A DNA stretch of 64,000 bases from Neoactinobaculum massilliense (GCF_900604955.1 NZ_UWPE01000001.1:744001-808000); one strand, 5' to 3'; positions 37,436-46,834 are shown, counted from the stretch's first letter. The notes: generated by a model not told the origin, from the letters alone. Numbers and translations are program-made.

Positions 37436-39397
37436 GTGGATTCTCTGAGCCTGGGCACCGTGGTGGATGGCCGCTACCGCATTGAGGCACGCATTGCCCG
37501 CGGCGGCATGGCCACCGTGTACCGAGCGCTCGATACCAGCCTCGACCGCGTCGTCGCCCTCAAGATGATGCACCCCTATCTGGCCGCCCAGCCGGCTTTC
37601 ACCGCGCGATTCCGCACCGAAGCCCGCGCGGCCGCACGCCTGTCTAATCCGCACGTGGTCAGCGTGTTTGATCAGGGCATGTGGGCCTCACCCGATGGGA
37701 GTGCCGCCTACCTCACCATGGAATTCATGGCGGGCCCGGACCTGCGCTCGGAACTGCGCCGTTTTGGATCCTTCAACCTCGGTACAGTGCTGGAGCTTCT
37801 TGACCAGGTACTGGACGCCCTGGCCGCCGCCCACCGCGCGGGTATTGTGCACCGTGATATCAAGCCGGAAAACATCCTGCTTGAGCAGCCTCTACCGCCT
37901 GCCTCCACTCTGAACCACGCTGCCATTCAGGCGAAGGTAGCAGATTTTGGGCTGGCCCGCGCCGTCAGCACGGCCACCACCTCCACGGCCTCCTACGGCA
38001 CTGTTGCCTACCTTGCGCCCGAGCTCATCGAATCGTCGGACGCCGCGACCCCGCGCTCGGACCTGTACGCCGTCGGCATCATGGCCTTCGAGCTTCTCAC
38101 CGGCACGCTCCCGTTCCACGGCGAAACCCCCATTTCGGTTGCCTTCCAGCACCTCAACGCCCCGATGCCACGTGTGGGCACCCAGGCCACGTGGCTGCCC
38201 GACGCCGTTGACTCGCTGATTGGACTGCTCACGGCCAAGGATCCATCGCGTCGCCCCATCGACGCCGCCGCGGCACTCACCGAGCTTCGCCGCATTCGCG
38301 CCATGATTCCCCGGGAGATTCTCATTCGGCGTATTCCCGTGATCCCACTCGCGACGGTGTCCCGGCCTGCTCACGGCGAACCCACCCGGGTGCGCCATGC
38401 TGCCCATACGCGCCGGGTCGCTCATGCGGGCGCGGCACCGGAGCTTACCCGCCGCGCGGCCGCGGTGGGCACCGGACCCAATCACGCCTCCGAGGTACCG
38501 GCAACCCGCAAGCGGTCAGCCCGCCCCAAACGCCGCCGCTGGCCCTGGCTGCTCGTGTTCCTCCTGGTTGCGGCCGCAGCCGGCGCCGCCTGGTGGTTTC
38601 TTGCGGGTCCGGGCCGTCGTATCCCGGTGCCGGATGTCACCGGTCAGAGCGCCGCAACGGCCACCGAGACGCTCGCCCAGGCCGGATTCACGGTCAACCA
38701 AACACAGGATTTCTCTGACTCCGTGACCGAGGGCCTGGTGATCTCAACGGATCCAGCCGCCGGCGCATCGATCCTCACCACCAGCCCCGTGCAAATTACG
38801 GTGTCCCGCGGCGTCGAAATGGTGACGGTACCCGACGTGTCGGGAATGAGCGAGCAGGACGCAACCGCCACGCTCCAGGGGGCACGGCTTACTCCCTCCA
38901 CCACCGAGGCCTACTCGGAAACCGTGGAGCGTGGCGGCGTCGTCGAACAATCGGCGGCACCGGGTACCTCGCTCCCCCACGATTCCACGGTAGAAATCAC
39001 CGTTTCAAAGGGCCGCGAGCCTATCGAGGTGCCGAACGTAACGAATACGTCCCGTGCCGACGCCGTCGCACGAATCGAGCAGGCGGGACTCAAGGCGGAC
39101 GCAACCGAGGCGTTCTCGGACACCACGGCAGCCGGTACCGTCATCAGTCAGGACCCGGCGGACGGTACCCTCTTCCGCGGTGACACCGTGCACCTGACCA
39201 TCTCCAAGGGACCCGAGCTGGTGGAGGTGCCGGATGTGCTCAACATGCCCTTTGACGAGGCAAAGGAAACGCTCGAATCCGCCGGATTTAAAGTGGAGCG
39301 CAAGGACATTCTGGGCGGATACCTCGGATTCGTGCGCGGAGAATCACCGACGGGTAAGCAAAAGCCCGGCACCACCATTACGCTGTCGGTGGTTTAG
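37436..39397 (+). CDS. PASTA-domain Ser/Thr protein kinase (PknL/StkP-like)
   Basis: A 653-residue transmembrane kinase from GTG 37436. The Gly-rich loop is IARGGMATVY, the catalytic Lys lies in VVALKMMHP, the HRD motif is VHRDIKPENIL, and the DFG motif VADFGLARAV. A juxtamembrane basic region precedes one TM helix at about residues 365-385 (LLVFLLVAAAAGAAWWFL), then four PASTA repeats of about 65 residues fill the exterior. PASTA kinases sense muropeptides/lipid II and regulate wall synthesis. The fourth repeat (DILGGYLG...) is less similar to the others. Downstream pfk is convergent, 26 bp away. Confidence 0.94.
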   Translation: MDSLSLGTVVDGRYRIEARIARGGMATVYRALDTSLDRVVALKMMHPYLAAQPAFTARFRTEARAAARLSNPHVVSVFDQGMWASPDGSAAYLTMEFMAGPDLRSELRRFGSFNLGTVLELLDQVLDALAAAHRAGIVHRDIKPENILLEQPLPPASTLNHAAIQAKVADFGLARAVSTATTSTASYGTVAYLAPELIESSDAATPRSDLYAVGIMAFELLTGTLPFHGETPISVAFQHLNAPMPRVGTQATWLPDAVDSLIGLLTAKDPSRRPIDAAAALTELRRIRAMIPREILIRRIPVIPLATVSRPAHGEPTRVRHAAHTRRVAHAGAAPELTRRAAAVGTGPNHASEVPATRKRSARPKRRRWPWLLVFLLVAAAAGAAWWFLAGPGRRIPVPDVTGQSAATATETLAQAGFTVNQTQDFSDSVTEGLVISTDPAAGASILTTSPVQITVSRGVEMVTVPDVSGMSEQDATATLQGARLTPSTTEAYSETVERGGVVEQSAAPGTSLPHDSTVEITVSKGREPIEVPNVTNTSRADAVARIEQAGLKADATEAFSDTTAAGTVISQDPADGTLFRGDTVHLTISKGPELVEVPDVLNMPFDEAKETLESAGFKVERKDILGGYLGFVRGESPTGKQKPGTTITLSVV

Positions 39398-39423
39398 CCG
39401 GGCTTACCCGCCACGCTACCGGA

Positions 39424-40659
39424 CTATTTCGCCCCGTCGCCCTGCGCCGAACCATCCTCGATCTGCCCGATCTCTCCCAGCAGCTTGCGGAACCAGGACC
39501 TATTGATATTGAACGGCTTGTGCCCGGCCACCCGCGGGAAGGCGATGCAAGAGAGCAGATTGCCGTTCTCCTCGTCGTGTCCCACCAGGCCGGATTCTCC
39601 GCGCATGGCCGCATCCACCGCGAAATCCACCATGCCCTTGATAAGCACCAGGTCGCGGTCCGAGGCCGGGGCGGAACGTGAGAAGTACCCGGACTTCTGC
39701 ACCAGGGTCTTCTCCGCCCCCAAACGGGAAGCGAACTGCGAGGCGAACCATTCGCCGGGGTTAATCTTGTCCAACTTGACGTGCCCGAAGGCGTCAATCG
39801 GAACCTCCTGGCCGGTGGCCCGCATGTGCGCCACGATCTCATCGACACCGGCGCCCTCGGAGAGGAAAATATTGACGTTGCCCAGCCGGTCCATGATGCC
39901 CCGGAGTCGCTTCGCTTCGGTGGCGAAATCAATGGTCATTTCGGGCAGGTATACGGCATGAACATCCCAGGTTTCAGGTGTGAGCCCCAGCAGCGGCGCC
40001 CACGTTTGGCGGCCCACCCAATTGTGATATTCGGATGCTGCTTCGGCGGTGAGGTAGCCACAGTTACGCCCCATCACCTCATGAATAATGAGCACGCGCG
40101 GGGTGGAGTTGTGCTCGGCAATGATATGCTCGGCGAAATGGGCGGCCTCCTCCGCGGCCGTCCACGCGCCCATGGATTGGGCCACCGGCACGATGTCATT
40201 GTCAATCGTTTTTGGCAGGCCCACCACGGTGAGCGAGTAGCCGTTATCTTCCAGGTAGGCGGCCAGGTCCGCGGCCGTTGTACTGGTGTCATCACCGCCG
40301 ATAGTATGGAGCACGTCCACGCCATCCTTCTGCAGCTGCTTGGCGGCCACTTCCAGGGCGTTTTCGCCCTCGTGGATGAGTCCACGACGAAGCAGATCCT
40401 CCGTGTTCGTCAGTTTGACACGCGAGTTTCCGATGGGCGAACCGCCGAAGAAGTGGAGGATGTGCGTCTGCTTGCGCGCCTCCGGAGTCACCGTAATCGA
40501 GTCCCCAAGCAGTAGCCCGCGGTACCCGTACCTGTAGGCGATAATCTCCGTTTCAGGCGAGAGCTCCGTATAACGCTCAATGAGGCCAGCCACGGCGGAC
40601 GACAGGCACGGGGCATATCCTCCGGCCGTAAGAATTGCTACTCGACGGATGGTCATCAT
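39424..40659 (-). CDS. pfp: 6-phosphofructokinase, PPi-dependent type
   Basis: A 411-residue PFK. The GGDDT motif at residues 121-125 and the PKTIDND motif at 150-155 indicate pyrophosphate rather than ATP as phosphoryl donor (ATP enzymes carry GGDG and Gly/Thr at those sites). Other signatures are GYRGLL and MGRNCGYL. It interconverts fructose 6-phosphate and fructose 1,6-bisphosphate reversibly. A second ATG at 40656 better fits AAAGGA. The gene has its own 123-bp upstream region after the ABC exporter operon. Confidence 0.93.
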   Translation of the reverse strand: MMTIRRVAILTAGGYAPCLSSAVAGLIERYTELSPETEIIAYRYGYRGLLLGDSITVTPEARKQTHILHFFGGSPIGNSRVKLTNTEDLLRRGLIHEGENALEVAAKQLQKDGVDVLHTIGGDDTSTTAADLAAYLEDNGYSLTVVGLPKTIDNDIVPVAQSMGAWTAAEEAAHFAEHIIAEHNSTPRVLIIHEVMGRNCGYLTAEAASEYHNWVGRQTWAPLLGLTPETWDVHAVYLPEMTIDFATEAKRLRGIMDRLGNVNIFLSEGAGVDEIVAHMRATGQEVPIDAFGHVKLDKINPGEWFASQFASRLGAEKTLVQKSGYFSRSAPASDRDLVLIKGMVDFAVDAAMRGESGLVGHDEENGNLLSCIAFPRVAGHKPFNINRSWFRKLLGEIGQIEDGSAQGDGAK

Positions 40660-40782
40660 TGTCCTTTCGTCACGTCACGGCGACGTCGTTGCGATCGCGC
40701 GGGTTCCATGTTAGCCGCCTTTTACCCGTGTTCACGGCCTGCCCCACGCGAGTTCCCTTACACGTCCGACCTGGTCACGCGC

Positions 40783-42486
40783 CTACGCGCCCTCCCAGGC
40801 GTGCCAGAGCGCCGCGTACTGCCCGCCACGTGCCAGCAGCGCGCGGTGACTCCCCGTCTCAACGATGCGCCCATCGTTCATAACCGCTATCCGGTCCGCA
40901 CTATCCACGCTGAAGAGGCGATGCGCCACGGATATCACCGTGCGGCCACGCAGCACCGCGGCGAGGGCGCGCTCGGTGGCGCGGGCGGACACGGCGGACA
41001 TGGCGGCGGTAGCCTCATCGAGGATCACGATGGCGGGATCCTGCAGCAGCACGCGAGCAAGCGCCAGCCGCTGCGCCTCCCCGGGCCGGAGCACGCCGTT
41101 GCTCACCTCACGATCAAGCGGCGCGTCCAGTTCCACCGTGTCCAGCGCGCGCCGCAGCTCCGCATCCGTGGCGTTTTCTCGGGCCAGGCGCAGATTATCG
41201 GCCACCGTACCGGTGAACACGTAATTTTCCTGGGTGACCAGCGCCACCAGGCGGCGTAGTCGCGCCTCGGGGATGCGGGACACATCCACCCCTCCGATCG
41301 TGACACGTCCCCGCTGGGGTTCCCCAAGGCCGGCCATGAGGCGGACCAGGGTAGATTTCCCGGCACCGGACATACCGACAATGGTGAGCCGCTCCCCCGG
41401 CGCCACAAACACGGTGATGTCACGGAGAGCCGGACGCGCGCCGGCGTCGTCGTACCAGAACGTGGCCCCCTCCACCCGGACCTCCATACCGCGAGGCTCC
41501 TCGTTTCCCTCTGGTACGCGCGGGGCGAGACTAATCCCGACGATGCGCTGGAGCGCCACGGAGGCGTACTGGATCGAGTCCATGAGCCAGGAAATGGTCT
41601 GTAGCGGGCCGGCCAGCTGCAGGCAGTACATGACCAGCATGGCCAGGCCGCCGGGGGTGAGGCCGTGGTGTAGTAGCACGGGACCCGCAAGCACCGCGCA
41701 GCATGCCGGCACATAGATGAGGATGCGCATGGTGGCGGCGAAGCGAGAACGCTGGATGGACGTGTACACCTCGTTGCGTTGGAATTCGCGCAGCACGGTG
41801 TGTACGCGTCCCTCACGGACGCGCCCCAGCCCCGCCGCGTCCACGGTGGTGTACTGAGCGAGGGTCTCACTAGTGAGGCCGTCGGCATCGGCGCGGCTTT
41901 CAGCGGCGGCACGGTAGGCGGGGATTGAGTAGCGCAGGTAGCGGCGGGTGGTCAGCCACAGTCCTACGCCGGACAGCACGATGGCCCCGGCCATGATGGG
42001 CGCCGTCCAGCAGATGGCTGCACCCACAGCCACCAGGTTAATGAGGGTAACCACGGTGAGCGTGAGGTCATTCTGGATAAAACCGGATATCTGCTTGATG
42101 TCACCCGTGGTGCGCCCGAGGAGATCCCCGGTACCGGCACGCTCCACGGTTTCCAGCGGTAATCCGACGACGCCGTCCACCGCTTCCTCCCGCAGCTGGG
42201 CAAATACGGTTTCCCCGAACACATAGGAGGCATGACCGGACCAATAGGTCAGCCCCATGTCCGCCACCACGACGACGCCGATCGCCGCGAGCAGGCGCGG
42301 AAGCGCGGCAGTCTGGCCGGCGAGTAGAGCATCAATGGCCCAGCCGATGAGGGCGGGCACGGCAATTTCGGCCGCGGCCACGAGTACCTTGAGGGCGAGC
42401 ATACGAGCGAAGGCGGCGGCGTGGCCGCGCAGGAGGGCGGCGAGGCGACGGACGACCTCACGCCCGGAAGCAATGGGAAGAATCAT
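40783..42486 (-). CDS. Heterodimeric ABC exporter subunit with intact Walker A
   Basis: A 567-residue half-transporter: six TM helices (about residues 15-290) then a nucleotide-binding domain. Walker [10 protein letters not shown] (about 371-379), Walker [13 protein letters not shown] and H-loop SVAHRL are intact. The signature motif is degenerate (VLRPGEAQ instead of LSGGQ) and the D-loop reads AAMSA. It overlaps the upstream partner by 4 nt. Paired with the other subunit it leaves one consensus ATP site (this Walker A/B/H with the partner's LSGGQ) and one degenerate site. Substrate unknown; multidrug or peptide export is usual. Confidence 0.92.
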   Translation of the reverse strand: MILPIASGREVVRRLAALLRGHAAAFARMLALKVLVAAAEIAVPALIGWAIDALLAGQTAALPRLLAAIGVVVVADMGLTYWSGHASYVFGETVFAQLREEAVDGVVGLPLETVERAGTGDLLGRTTGDIKQISGFIQNDLTLTVVTLINLVAVGAAICWTAPIMAGAIVLSGVGLWLTTRRYLRYSIPAYRAAAESRADADGLTSETLAQYTTVDAAGLGRVREGRVHTVLREFQRNEVYTSIQRSRFAATMRILIYVPACCAVLAGPVLLHHGLTPGGLAMLVMYCLQLAGPLQTISWLMDSIQYASVALQRIVGISLAPRVPEGNEEPRGMEVRVEGATFWYDDAGARPALRDITVFVAPGERLTIVGMSGAGKSTLVRLMAGLGEPQRGRVTIGGVDVSRIPEARLRRLVALVTQENYVFTGTVADNLRLARENATDAELRRALDTVELDAPLDREVSNGVLRPGEAQRLALARVLLQDPAIVILDEATAAMSAVSARATERALAAVLRGRTVISVAHRLFSVDSADRIAVMNDGRIVETGSHRALLARGGQYAALWHAWEGA

Positions 42487-44312
42487 TGTCTTTCTCCTTC
42501 CGCGCGGCGGACCACCCGCCGGTAAGCCGGCAGCTCAAGGAGCTTCGCATGTGATCCCACGTGTGCGCCGGCGGAATCGAGGAACACCACCGTGTCCGCC
42601 TGCGCGAGGACCAGCGGGGAGGCGGTGACCACGAGGGTGGTGGCGTTCAGGCGGGCCCGGTGAACACCGGCGGCCACGGCCGCCTCCGTATGGGAGTCGA
42701 GGGCGGAGGTGGGCTCGTCAAGGATGAGCACCGGAGGCGCCGCGGCCAGGGCGCGGGCGATGGCCACACGCTGACGCTGCCCGCCGGAGAGGTTACGGCC
42801 GCGCTCGGTGAGTTCACCGTCGAGGCCACCCAGGGCATCCGCGGCGTCACCCGCCATGGCCGCAGTAATGGCCGCCGTGAGGTGGACATCCGCGGGCTTG
42901 GGACCATATGTCGGGTGTCCGGCCGGCTCCAGCCCGTGCTCGCGCCGCACCGTGTCCGTAATGATTTGACGCATCGTGCGCGGTTGTCTGCCGGCCGCGT
43001 CTGCGCCGGCCAGGTTCTCCCGGAGCGTCCCGGCGAACACCTCAGGAATCGGCGTGCAGTAGAGGATTCCTGCCCGCACCTCCGCGAGCGCCACCCGGTC
43101 CAGCCGCGTACGCCGGTCACCTACGCGAGCCTCCACAACGCCGTCGTCCACACGTGCGAACCTGCGCGCTACCGCGCTCCCCTGCTCGGGGCTGGCGGTA
43201 ACCAGTGCCGTGAGGCGGCCGGGGGTGAGCGTGACGCCGGAGGCGGCGTCGTACAGGGAGACGCGAGACCACTCGGGTGCGGGTACGGGTATATCCGGTT
43301 CGGTCAGGAGCGGCGGGGCGGCCAGGGCGGCCTCGATGCGCTGGGCGGACACGTGGGCGGCGGTGTACTCGCGCACGCAGTTGGCAAACGCGGCGATCGG
43401 TGCGGACACATAGCCGGCCAAGCCCCATACGCCCACTACCTGACCAGGCGTGATGATGCCGCGGGTGGCGAGTATCAGCGAGGCGATGGCGAGGAGCGCG
43501 GAGAAGCCGGTGGGGAGGGCATCAATGGCCGTGTCGATGAGGGCACCGGGCCGTGCCAGGGCGATGCCCGCCGCTTTCACCCGGCTGGATTGGCGCCGGT
43601 AGCGCCGCAGGAACCAGGGTGTTCCGCCGGTGCCGCGGAGAATGCGCAGCCCGGCCACCGTGTCCGCGGTCATGGACGTGAGCGTACCCATTTCGTGGCG
43701 CACCGCTGCACGTCGGCGCGTGAGGGAGGGAACCAGGCGGGTGGTAGCCCAGGTGATGAGCGGGGCGCCGACCGCTGCGATGATGCCGAGCAGTGGGGAG
43801 GACGCGAAGATCAGCACCACGATGATGATTTCGGCAAGCAGGTTCGCGGCGGCATAGGGCGGGTAGAGGGCAAAGCTGCCCAGCGTGTCCGGGTCGGCGC
43901 CGGCCGCCTGCACCAGGTCGCCACTACTTTCTGCGCGCACGCGCCGCGGGAAGAGGTGATGGATGACGCCCAGGCGCACGTCGATGCCGGCGGGGCGCGT
44001 GAGCGGGATTTCGAAGACATCAACAAAGGCGCCGAGAGCGCAGGATAGTAGGCCGACTACCAACCAGGCCATGGGTATCAGGAGCGCGCCGCCGGCCGTC
44101 AGCCGGTCCACGGCGCGCCCGAGCGCCCAGACCACGAGCACGGGGCCCACGGCCACCAGGACATCGGCAAGGAAAACGGTGAGGGCGTAGCGCCAGGAGG
44201 GCAGCAGTGCGCGGCGCTCCAGCCCGCGCACGCTGGTGGGAATGGATGAATTTTCAGGAACGCGATAGGCCTCCGGCAGGGAGGCGGGCATGGATGCCAC
44301 AAAGATTCGCAT
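42483..44312 (-). CDS. Heterodimeric ABC exporter subunit with degenerate Walker A
   Basis: A 609-residue half-transporter with TM helices in about residues 35-320. Its ATPase domain retains [15 protein letters not shown] (about 503-517) and Walker [12 protein letters not shown], but Walker A is replaced by TASPEQGSA near residues 370-380 (no Gly-Lys-Ser/Thr), the Q-loop position reads YCTP, and the H-loop reads TASP. It cannot bind ATP conventionally in this half. AAAGG sits 5 nt before the ATG and directly follows the 3' arm of a long leader helix. An upstream ORF overlaps its first 59 nt. Confidence 0.92.
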   Translation of the reverse strand: MRIFVASMPASLPEAYRVPENSSIPTSVRGLERRALLPSWRYALTVFLADVLVAVGPVLVVWALGRAVDRLTAGGALLIPMAWLVVGLLSCALGAFVDVFEIPLTRPAGIDVRLGVIHHLFPRRVRAESSGDLVQAAGADPDTLGSFALYPPYAAANLLAEIIIVVLIFASSPLLGIIAAVGAPLITWATTRLVPSLTRRRAAVRHEMGTLTSMTADTVAGLRILRGTGGTPWFLRRYRRQSSRVKAAGIALARPGALIDTAIDALPTGFSALLAIASLILATRGIITPGQVVGVWGLAGYVSAPIAAFANCVREYTAAHVSAQRIEAALAAPPLLTEPDIPVPAPEWSRVSLYDAASGVTLTPGRLTALVTASPEQGSAVARRFARVDDGVVEARVGDRRTRLDRVALAEVRAGILYCTPIPEVFAGTLRENLAGADAAGRQPRTMRQIITDTVRREHGLEPAGHPTYGPKPADVHLTAAITAAMAGDAADALGGLDGELTERGRNLSGGQRQRVAIARALAAAPPVLILDEPTSALDSHTEAAVAAGVHRARLNATTLVVTASPLVLAQADTVVFLDSAGAHVGSHAKLLELPAYRRVVRRAEGERQ

Positions 44313-44451
44313 GGGTGCCTTTCAGATGGACGAGCAGGGCATACTGCTCCCGCGAAATCACGGCACCGGGAGTATTTAGCGGGCGATGCCGGAGAGGGAG
44401 CTGTGGAACGAGTCCATACGGCATCGCCTTTCCGAGGGATAAAGAGTCCAT
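44254..44451 (-). CDS. Upstream ORF (possible leader peptide) overlapping the exporter gene
   Basis: A 65-codon frame starts at ATG 44451, about 5-10 nt after the predicted transcription start, and ends 59 nt inside the exporter gene in another frame. The peptide begins [20 protein letters not shown] and contains [12 protein letters not shown] second in-frame ATG (44424) follows GGAAAGG by 2 nt. Both start codons lie within the 5' arms of leader helices. This position suits ribosome-mediated control as in bmrB–bmrCD of Bacillus, but translation is not demonstrated. Confidence 0.45.
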   Translation of the reverse strand: MDSLSLGKAMPYGLVPQLPLRHRPLNTPGAVISREQYALLVHLKGTHANLCGIHARLPAGGLSRS

Positions 44452-44459
44452 CTGACGGG
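44313..44459 (-). ncRNA. Structured 5' leader RNA of the ABC exporter operon
   Basis: Four perfect pairings are present on the minus strand. P1: CAGATGGAC (44454-44446) with GTCCATCTG (44331-44323). P2: GGCGATGCC (44428-44420) with GGCATCGCC (44390-44382). P3: CTCCCG (44372-44367) with CGGGAG (44352-44347). P4: GAGCAG (44349-44344) with CTGCTC (44337-44332). P3 and P4 share three bases and so compete. P1 ends exactly where the AAAGG ribosome site begins. A second ATGGAC (44417-44412) offers an alternative partner for the P1 3' arm. I recognise no known riboswitch class. Confidence 0.55.
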
Positions 44460-44462
44460 CCC

Positions 44463-44474
44463 ACTTTATACAAT
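44463..44474. promoter_or_regulatory. Overlapping divergent -10 elements (exporter operon / small membrane protein)
   Basis: Plus strand TACAAT (44469-44474) ends 7 nt before ATG 44482. Minus strand TAAAGT (44468-44463), embedded in TATAAAGT, would start the exporter leader near 44456-44461. The two hexamers abut, so RNA polymerase could serve only one direction at a time. Confidence 0.5.
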
Positions 44475-44481
44475 GTGCGCC

Positions 44482-44790
44482 ATGACGTCTAATAACCTGG
44501 GCGGCCCGCGCGATTGGAGCCCGCCCGAGATCGACGAGGACTTCGAGAGCATCGACCCGGACCTGCTTGCCGAATTCAATCCGCCCGCGCCGCCGGCCCA
44601 CCCGCTGCAACGCTGGGCGTGGATCGCCACCGCGATCTGCCTGCTGGGCGGCATTCTGAGCTGGCTGCTCCACGGGCCCGGGTGGCTGCGCGGCGTGCTG
44701 TTCGTGGGAGCGGTGATGTGCGCGGTGGTTGCGGTGATGGCCTCGGCGCCGCATTCCCGCGATATCGACGACGATGGCGCCCGACTCTAG
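44482..44790 (+). CDS. Small two-helix membrane protein
   Basis: A 102-residue protein: an acidic N-terminal 45 residues (PPEIDEDFESIDPDLLAEFNP), then two hydrophobic segments (WIATAICLLGGILSWLL and GVLFVGAVMCAVVAVMA). No recognised family; similar small proteins occur widely in Actinobacteria. An ATG at 44473 is in frame but lies inside the -10 hexamer, so ATG 44482 is preferred. It is divergent from the exporter operon and upstream of the exonuclease fusion. Confidence 0.72.
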   Translation: MTSNNLGGPRDWSPPEIDEDFESIDPDLLAEFNPPAPPAHPLQRWAWIATAICLLGGILSWLLHGPGWLRGVLFVGAVMCAVVAVMASAPHSRDIDDDGARL

Positions 44791-44811
44791 ACATGCCGCG
44801 CGTAATAATGC

Positions 44812-44847
44812 CCTGCGTCCATGCGCCCCGGGGTGTACGGACGCAGG
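44812..44847 (+). terminator. Strong hairpin after the small membrane protein gene
   Basis: CCTGCGTCC (44812-44820) pairs with GGACGCAGG (44839-44847), with CCCC/GGGG inside. No U-run follows, so it is only a candidate terminator. Confidence 0.4.
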
Positions 44848-44907
44848 CAGTCGACGTCGTACCGGTTGCCCGCGCCGCCGGCTCCAGAGGCTGTCGGCGC
44901 TTAGGCA

Positions 44908-44913
44908 TAGCCT
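44908..44913 (+). promoter_or_regulatory. Leaderless -10 element of the DEDD/GIY-YIG gene
   Basis: TAGCCT, 6 nt, ATG at 44920. The same hexamer precedes the aldo/keto reductase gene. Confidence 0.55.
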
Positions 44914-44919
44914 GACGCT

Positions 44920-46758
44920 ATGAAGGAACCCATCACCGCTCCGGCGCCGGGCAGGCGGCTGGACCTGGAACGTGCCGCGCGGCACGCGGAGGGCCAGGGC
45001 ACACCGCCGGCCACCCAGATGCAGTTTGGTGACCTCGGCACACCGCTGGAAGAGGTCACATTTGTGGTGGTGGACCTGGAAACCACGGGCGGACGCCCGG
45101 GCGCGCATGCCATCACGGAATTCGGTGCGGTCAAGGTGCAGGGCGGAGAGGAGCTCGGCCAGTTCTCCACGCTGGTCAATCCCGGCGTACCCATCCCACC
45201 GCAGATCACCCTGCTCACCGGCATCACCACGGGCATGGTGGCTGAGGCGCCATCCATTGACCACGTGCTGCCTGCGTTTCTTGACTTTGTTGGCGCGGAT
45301 GCGGTGCTGGTAGCCCACAATGCGCGCTTTGACGTGGGACACCTCAAAATTGCGGCCAAGGAACTGGGTATCCCCTGGCCGCGCCTCGGCGTGGTGGACA
45401 CCCTCGCGCTCTCCCGGCGCGTATTCACCCGGGATGAGGTCCCCAACCACAAACTGGGCACGCTCGCCGCCTACTGCCACGCCGCCGTCTCGCCTACGCA
45501 TCGTGCCTTGGATGATGCACGCGCCACGGTGGACGTCCTCCATACCATGCTGGAGCGGCTCGGACCGCTCGGAGTCACCCACCTGGAGGATCTGCGCACA
45601 GCCACGGACCGAGTGCCGGCGAAACGTCGGCGCAAGGCGAGCCTCGCGGACGGCCTGCCGCACTCCCCGGGTGTATACCGTTTTCTTGGTCCACGCAGCG
45701 AGGTGCTCTATGTGGGCACCTCTGTCAACGTGTATAAACGCGTGCGCCAATACTTCACGGCATCCGAATCCCGCCGCCGCATGGGTGAGATGGTGGACCT
45801 GGCGCGCAAGGTGGAGGCCACCGCAACAGAGACGGTGCTCCAGGCCAGTGTGGAAGAGGTACGGGAAATAGCTGCGTTTGATCCTCCCTACAACCGGCGC
45901 TCGCGGCGGCCACAAAACAAGCCGTGGCTGGAGCTTACGGAAAAGCCACATCTGCGCCTCAAGGTTGCCCGCGGCATCCCGGAGGCGAATATGGAAACCT
46001 CGCTGGGGCCGTTTGGTTCGGGCTCGCAGGCGCGCCGGGCACTCGAACTGATTAATGATGAGGCCGGGCTTCGCGGCCGTGGTCTCGGCATCGCTCGCCG
46101 TTCGGATCTTTCCGATACCCCGTGCACCGTTCACACCGATCAGGAGGGCCGGCCGTGCTGTGTGCTCCCGCCACGGGGCATGCTCAATGCGCCCGAGGTA
46201 GCCCGCCTCCGCGCCGCAGAAATTCTGGCCGGGAAACTTGACGCCGTATGGGCGCATGCGAAGGGACGGCTGCGCCGCCTCTCCACCGAGGAACGCTTCG
46301 AACAGGCCTCCATTGAGCGTGACCGTCTCCAGGCCGTACTGACGGCGGCCAAACGAAGGGAGAAGTTACTCCCGATTCTGCGGGCCGCCGAGATTCGCGC
46401 CGCCTCCTACCGGGGGGATCACTGGGAGGTGGCCGTCGTGCGCTGGGGCAAACTGGTTGCGGCCGCCCGCGTGCCCTCCGATCAGTTCCCACCCGACATT
46501 GTGGACGCTCTGGCCCGCACCGCACCGGAGGTTGAGCGCCCCGCGCGGGCCGGCGGCGCCACGCATATCGAGGAGTCTGAGATTCTGGCCGACTGGCTGA
46601 CCGACCCCACTACGCGCGTGCTCTCAGTGGAATCCGAGCGGCCACTCGCCTTACCGATCAATGCGGCAGCCCGCTTCTCGCTGCCCCAGCCCGTTGACCT
46701 CCCACCCGCCTTTGTGCCCTCGGACGGGCCGGGACACCGGCGTCCGCGTCGCTCCTAG
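44920..46758 (+). CDS. DEDD exonuclease fused to UvrC/Cho-like GIY-YIG nuclease
   Basis: A 612-residue fusion. Residues about 45-210 are a DnaQ-type exonuclease: VVVDLETTGG (Exo I), VAHNARFDVGHL (Exo II), HRALDDARATVDVL (Exo III). Residues about 240-330 form a GIY-YIG domain (SPGVYRFLGPRSEVLYVGTSVNVYKRVRQYF) followed by a UvrC-like segment including an EERFEQASIERDRLQ UvrB-interaction-like helix. The architecture is common in Actinobacteria and likely acts in DNA repair as a Cho-type 3' incision nuclease with exonuclease. Substrate specificity is inferred only. Confidence 0.92.
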   Translation: MKEPITAPAPGRRLDLERAARHAEGQGTPPATQMQFGDLGTPLEEVTFVVVDLETTGGRPGAHAITEFGAVKVQGGEELGQFSTLVNPGVPIPPQITLLTGITTGMVAEAPSIDHVLPAFLDFVGADAVLVAHNARFDVGHLKIAAKELGIPWPRLGVVDTLALSRRVFTRDEVPNHKLGTLAAYCHAAVSPTHRALDDARATVDVLHTMLERLGPLGVTHLEDLRTATDRVPAKRRRKASLADGLPHSPGVYRFLGPRSEVLYVGTSVNVYKRVRQYFTASESRRRMGEMVDLARKVEATATETVLQASVEEVREIAAFDPPYNRRSRRPQNKPWLELTEKPHLRLKVARGIPEANMETSLGPFGSGSQARRALELINDEAGLRGRGLGIARRSDLSDTPCTVHTDQEGRPCCVLPPRGMLNAPEVARLRAAEILAGKLDAVWAHAKGRLRRLSTEERFEQASIERDRLQAVLTAAKRREKLLPILRAAEIRAASYRGDHWEVAVVRWGKLVAAARVPSDQFPPDIVDALARTAPEVERPARAGGATHIEESEILADWLTDPTTRVLSVESERPLALPINAAARFSLPQPVDLPPAFVPSDGPGHRRPRRS

Positions 46759-46828
46759 AGCCAAAACTAAGCCGCGCCACCGCGGCGTCGTTCCAGGACT
46801 TGCGTGGCTGGTAACGAAGGCCGCGGAA

Positions 46829-46834
46829 TAAAAT
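46829..46834 (+). promoter_or_regulatory. Putative -10 element of the superoxide dismutase gene
   Basis: TAAAAT stands 47 nt before the ATG. No convincing -35 at a 16-18 bp distance was seen. Unlike most neighbours this gene has a leader and a strong AAAGGAGG ribosome site. Confidence 0.35.

Noticed and set aside
42561-44048. 495-codon plus-strand frame inside the exporter gene
   Set aside because: Gly/Arg/His-rich shadow of the 609-aa subunit; no ribosome site or family.
44452-46257. Upstream extension of the leader ORF, antisense to the exonuclease fusion
   Set aside because: Only the last 65 codons lie in the exporter leader; the rest is antisense to a gene with clear catalytic motifs, and the promoter lies between.
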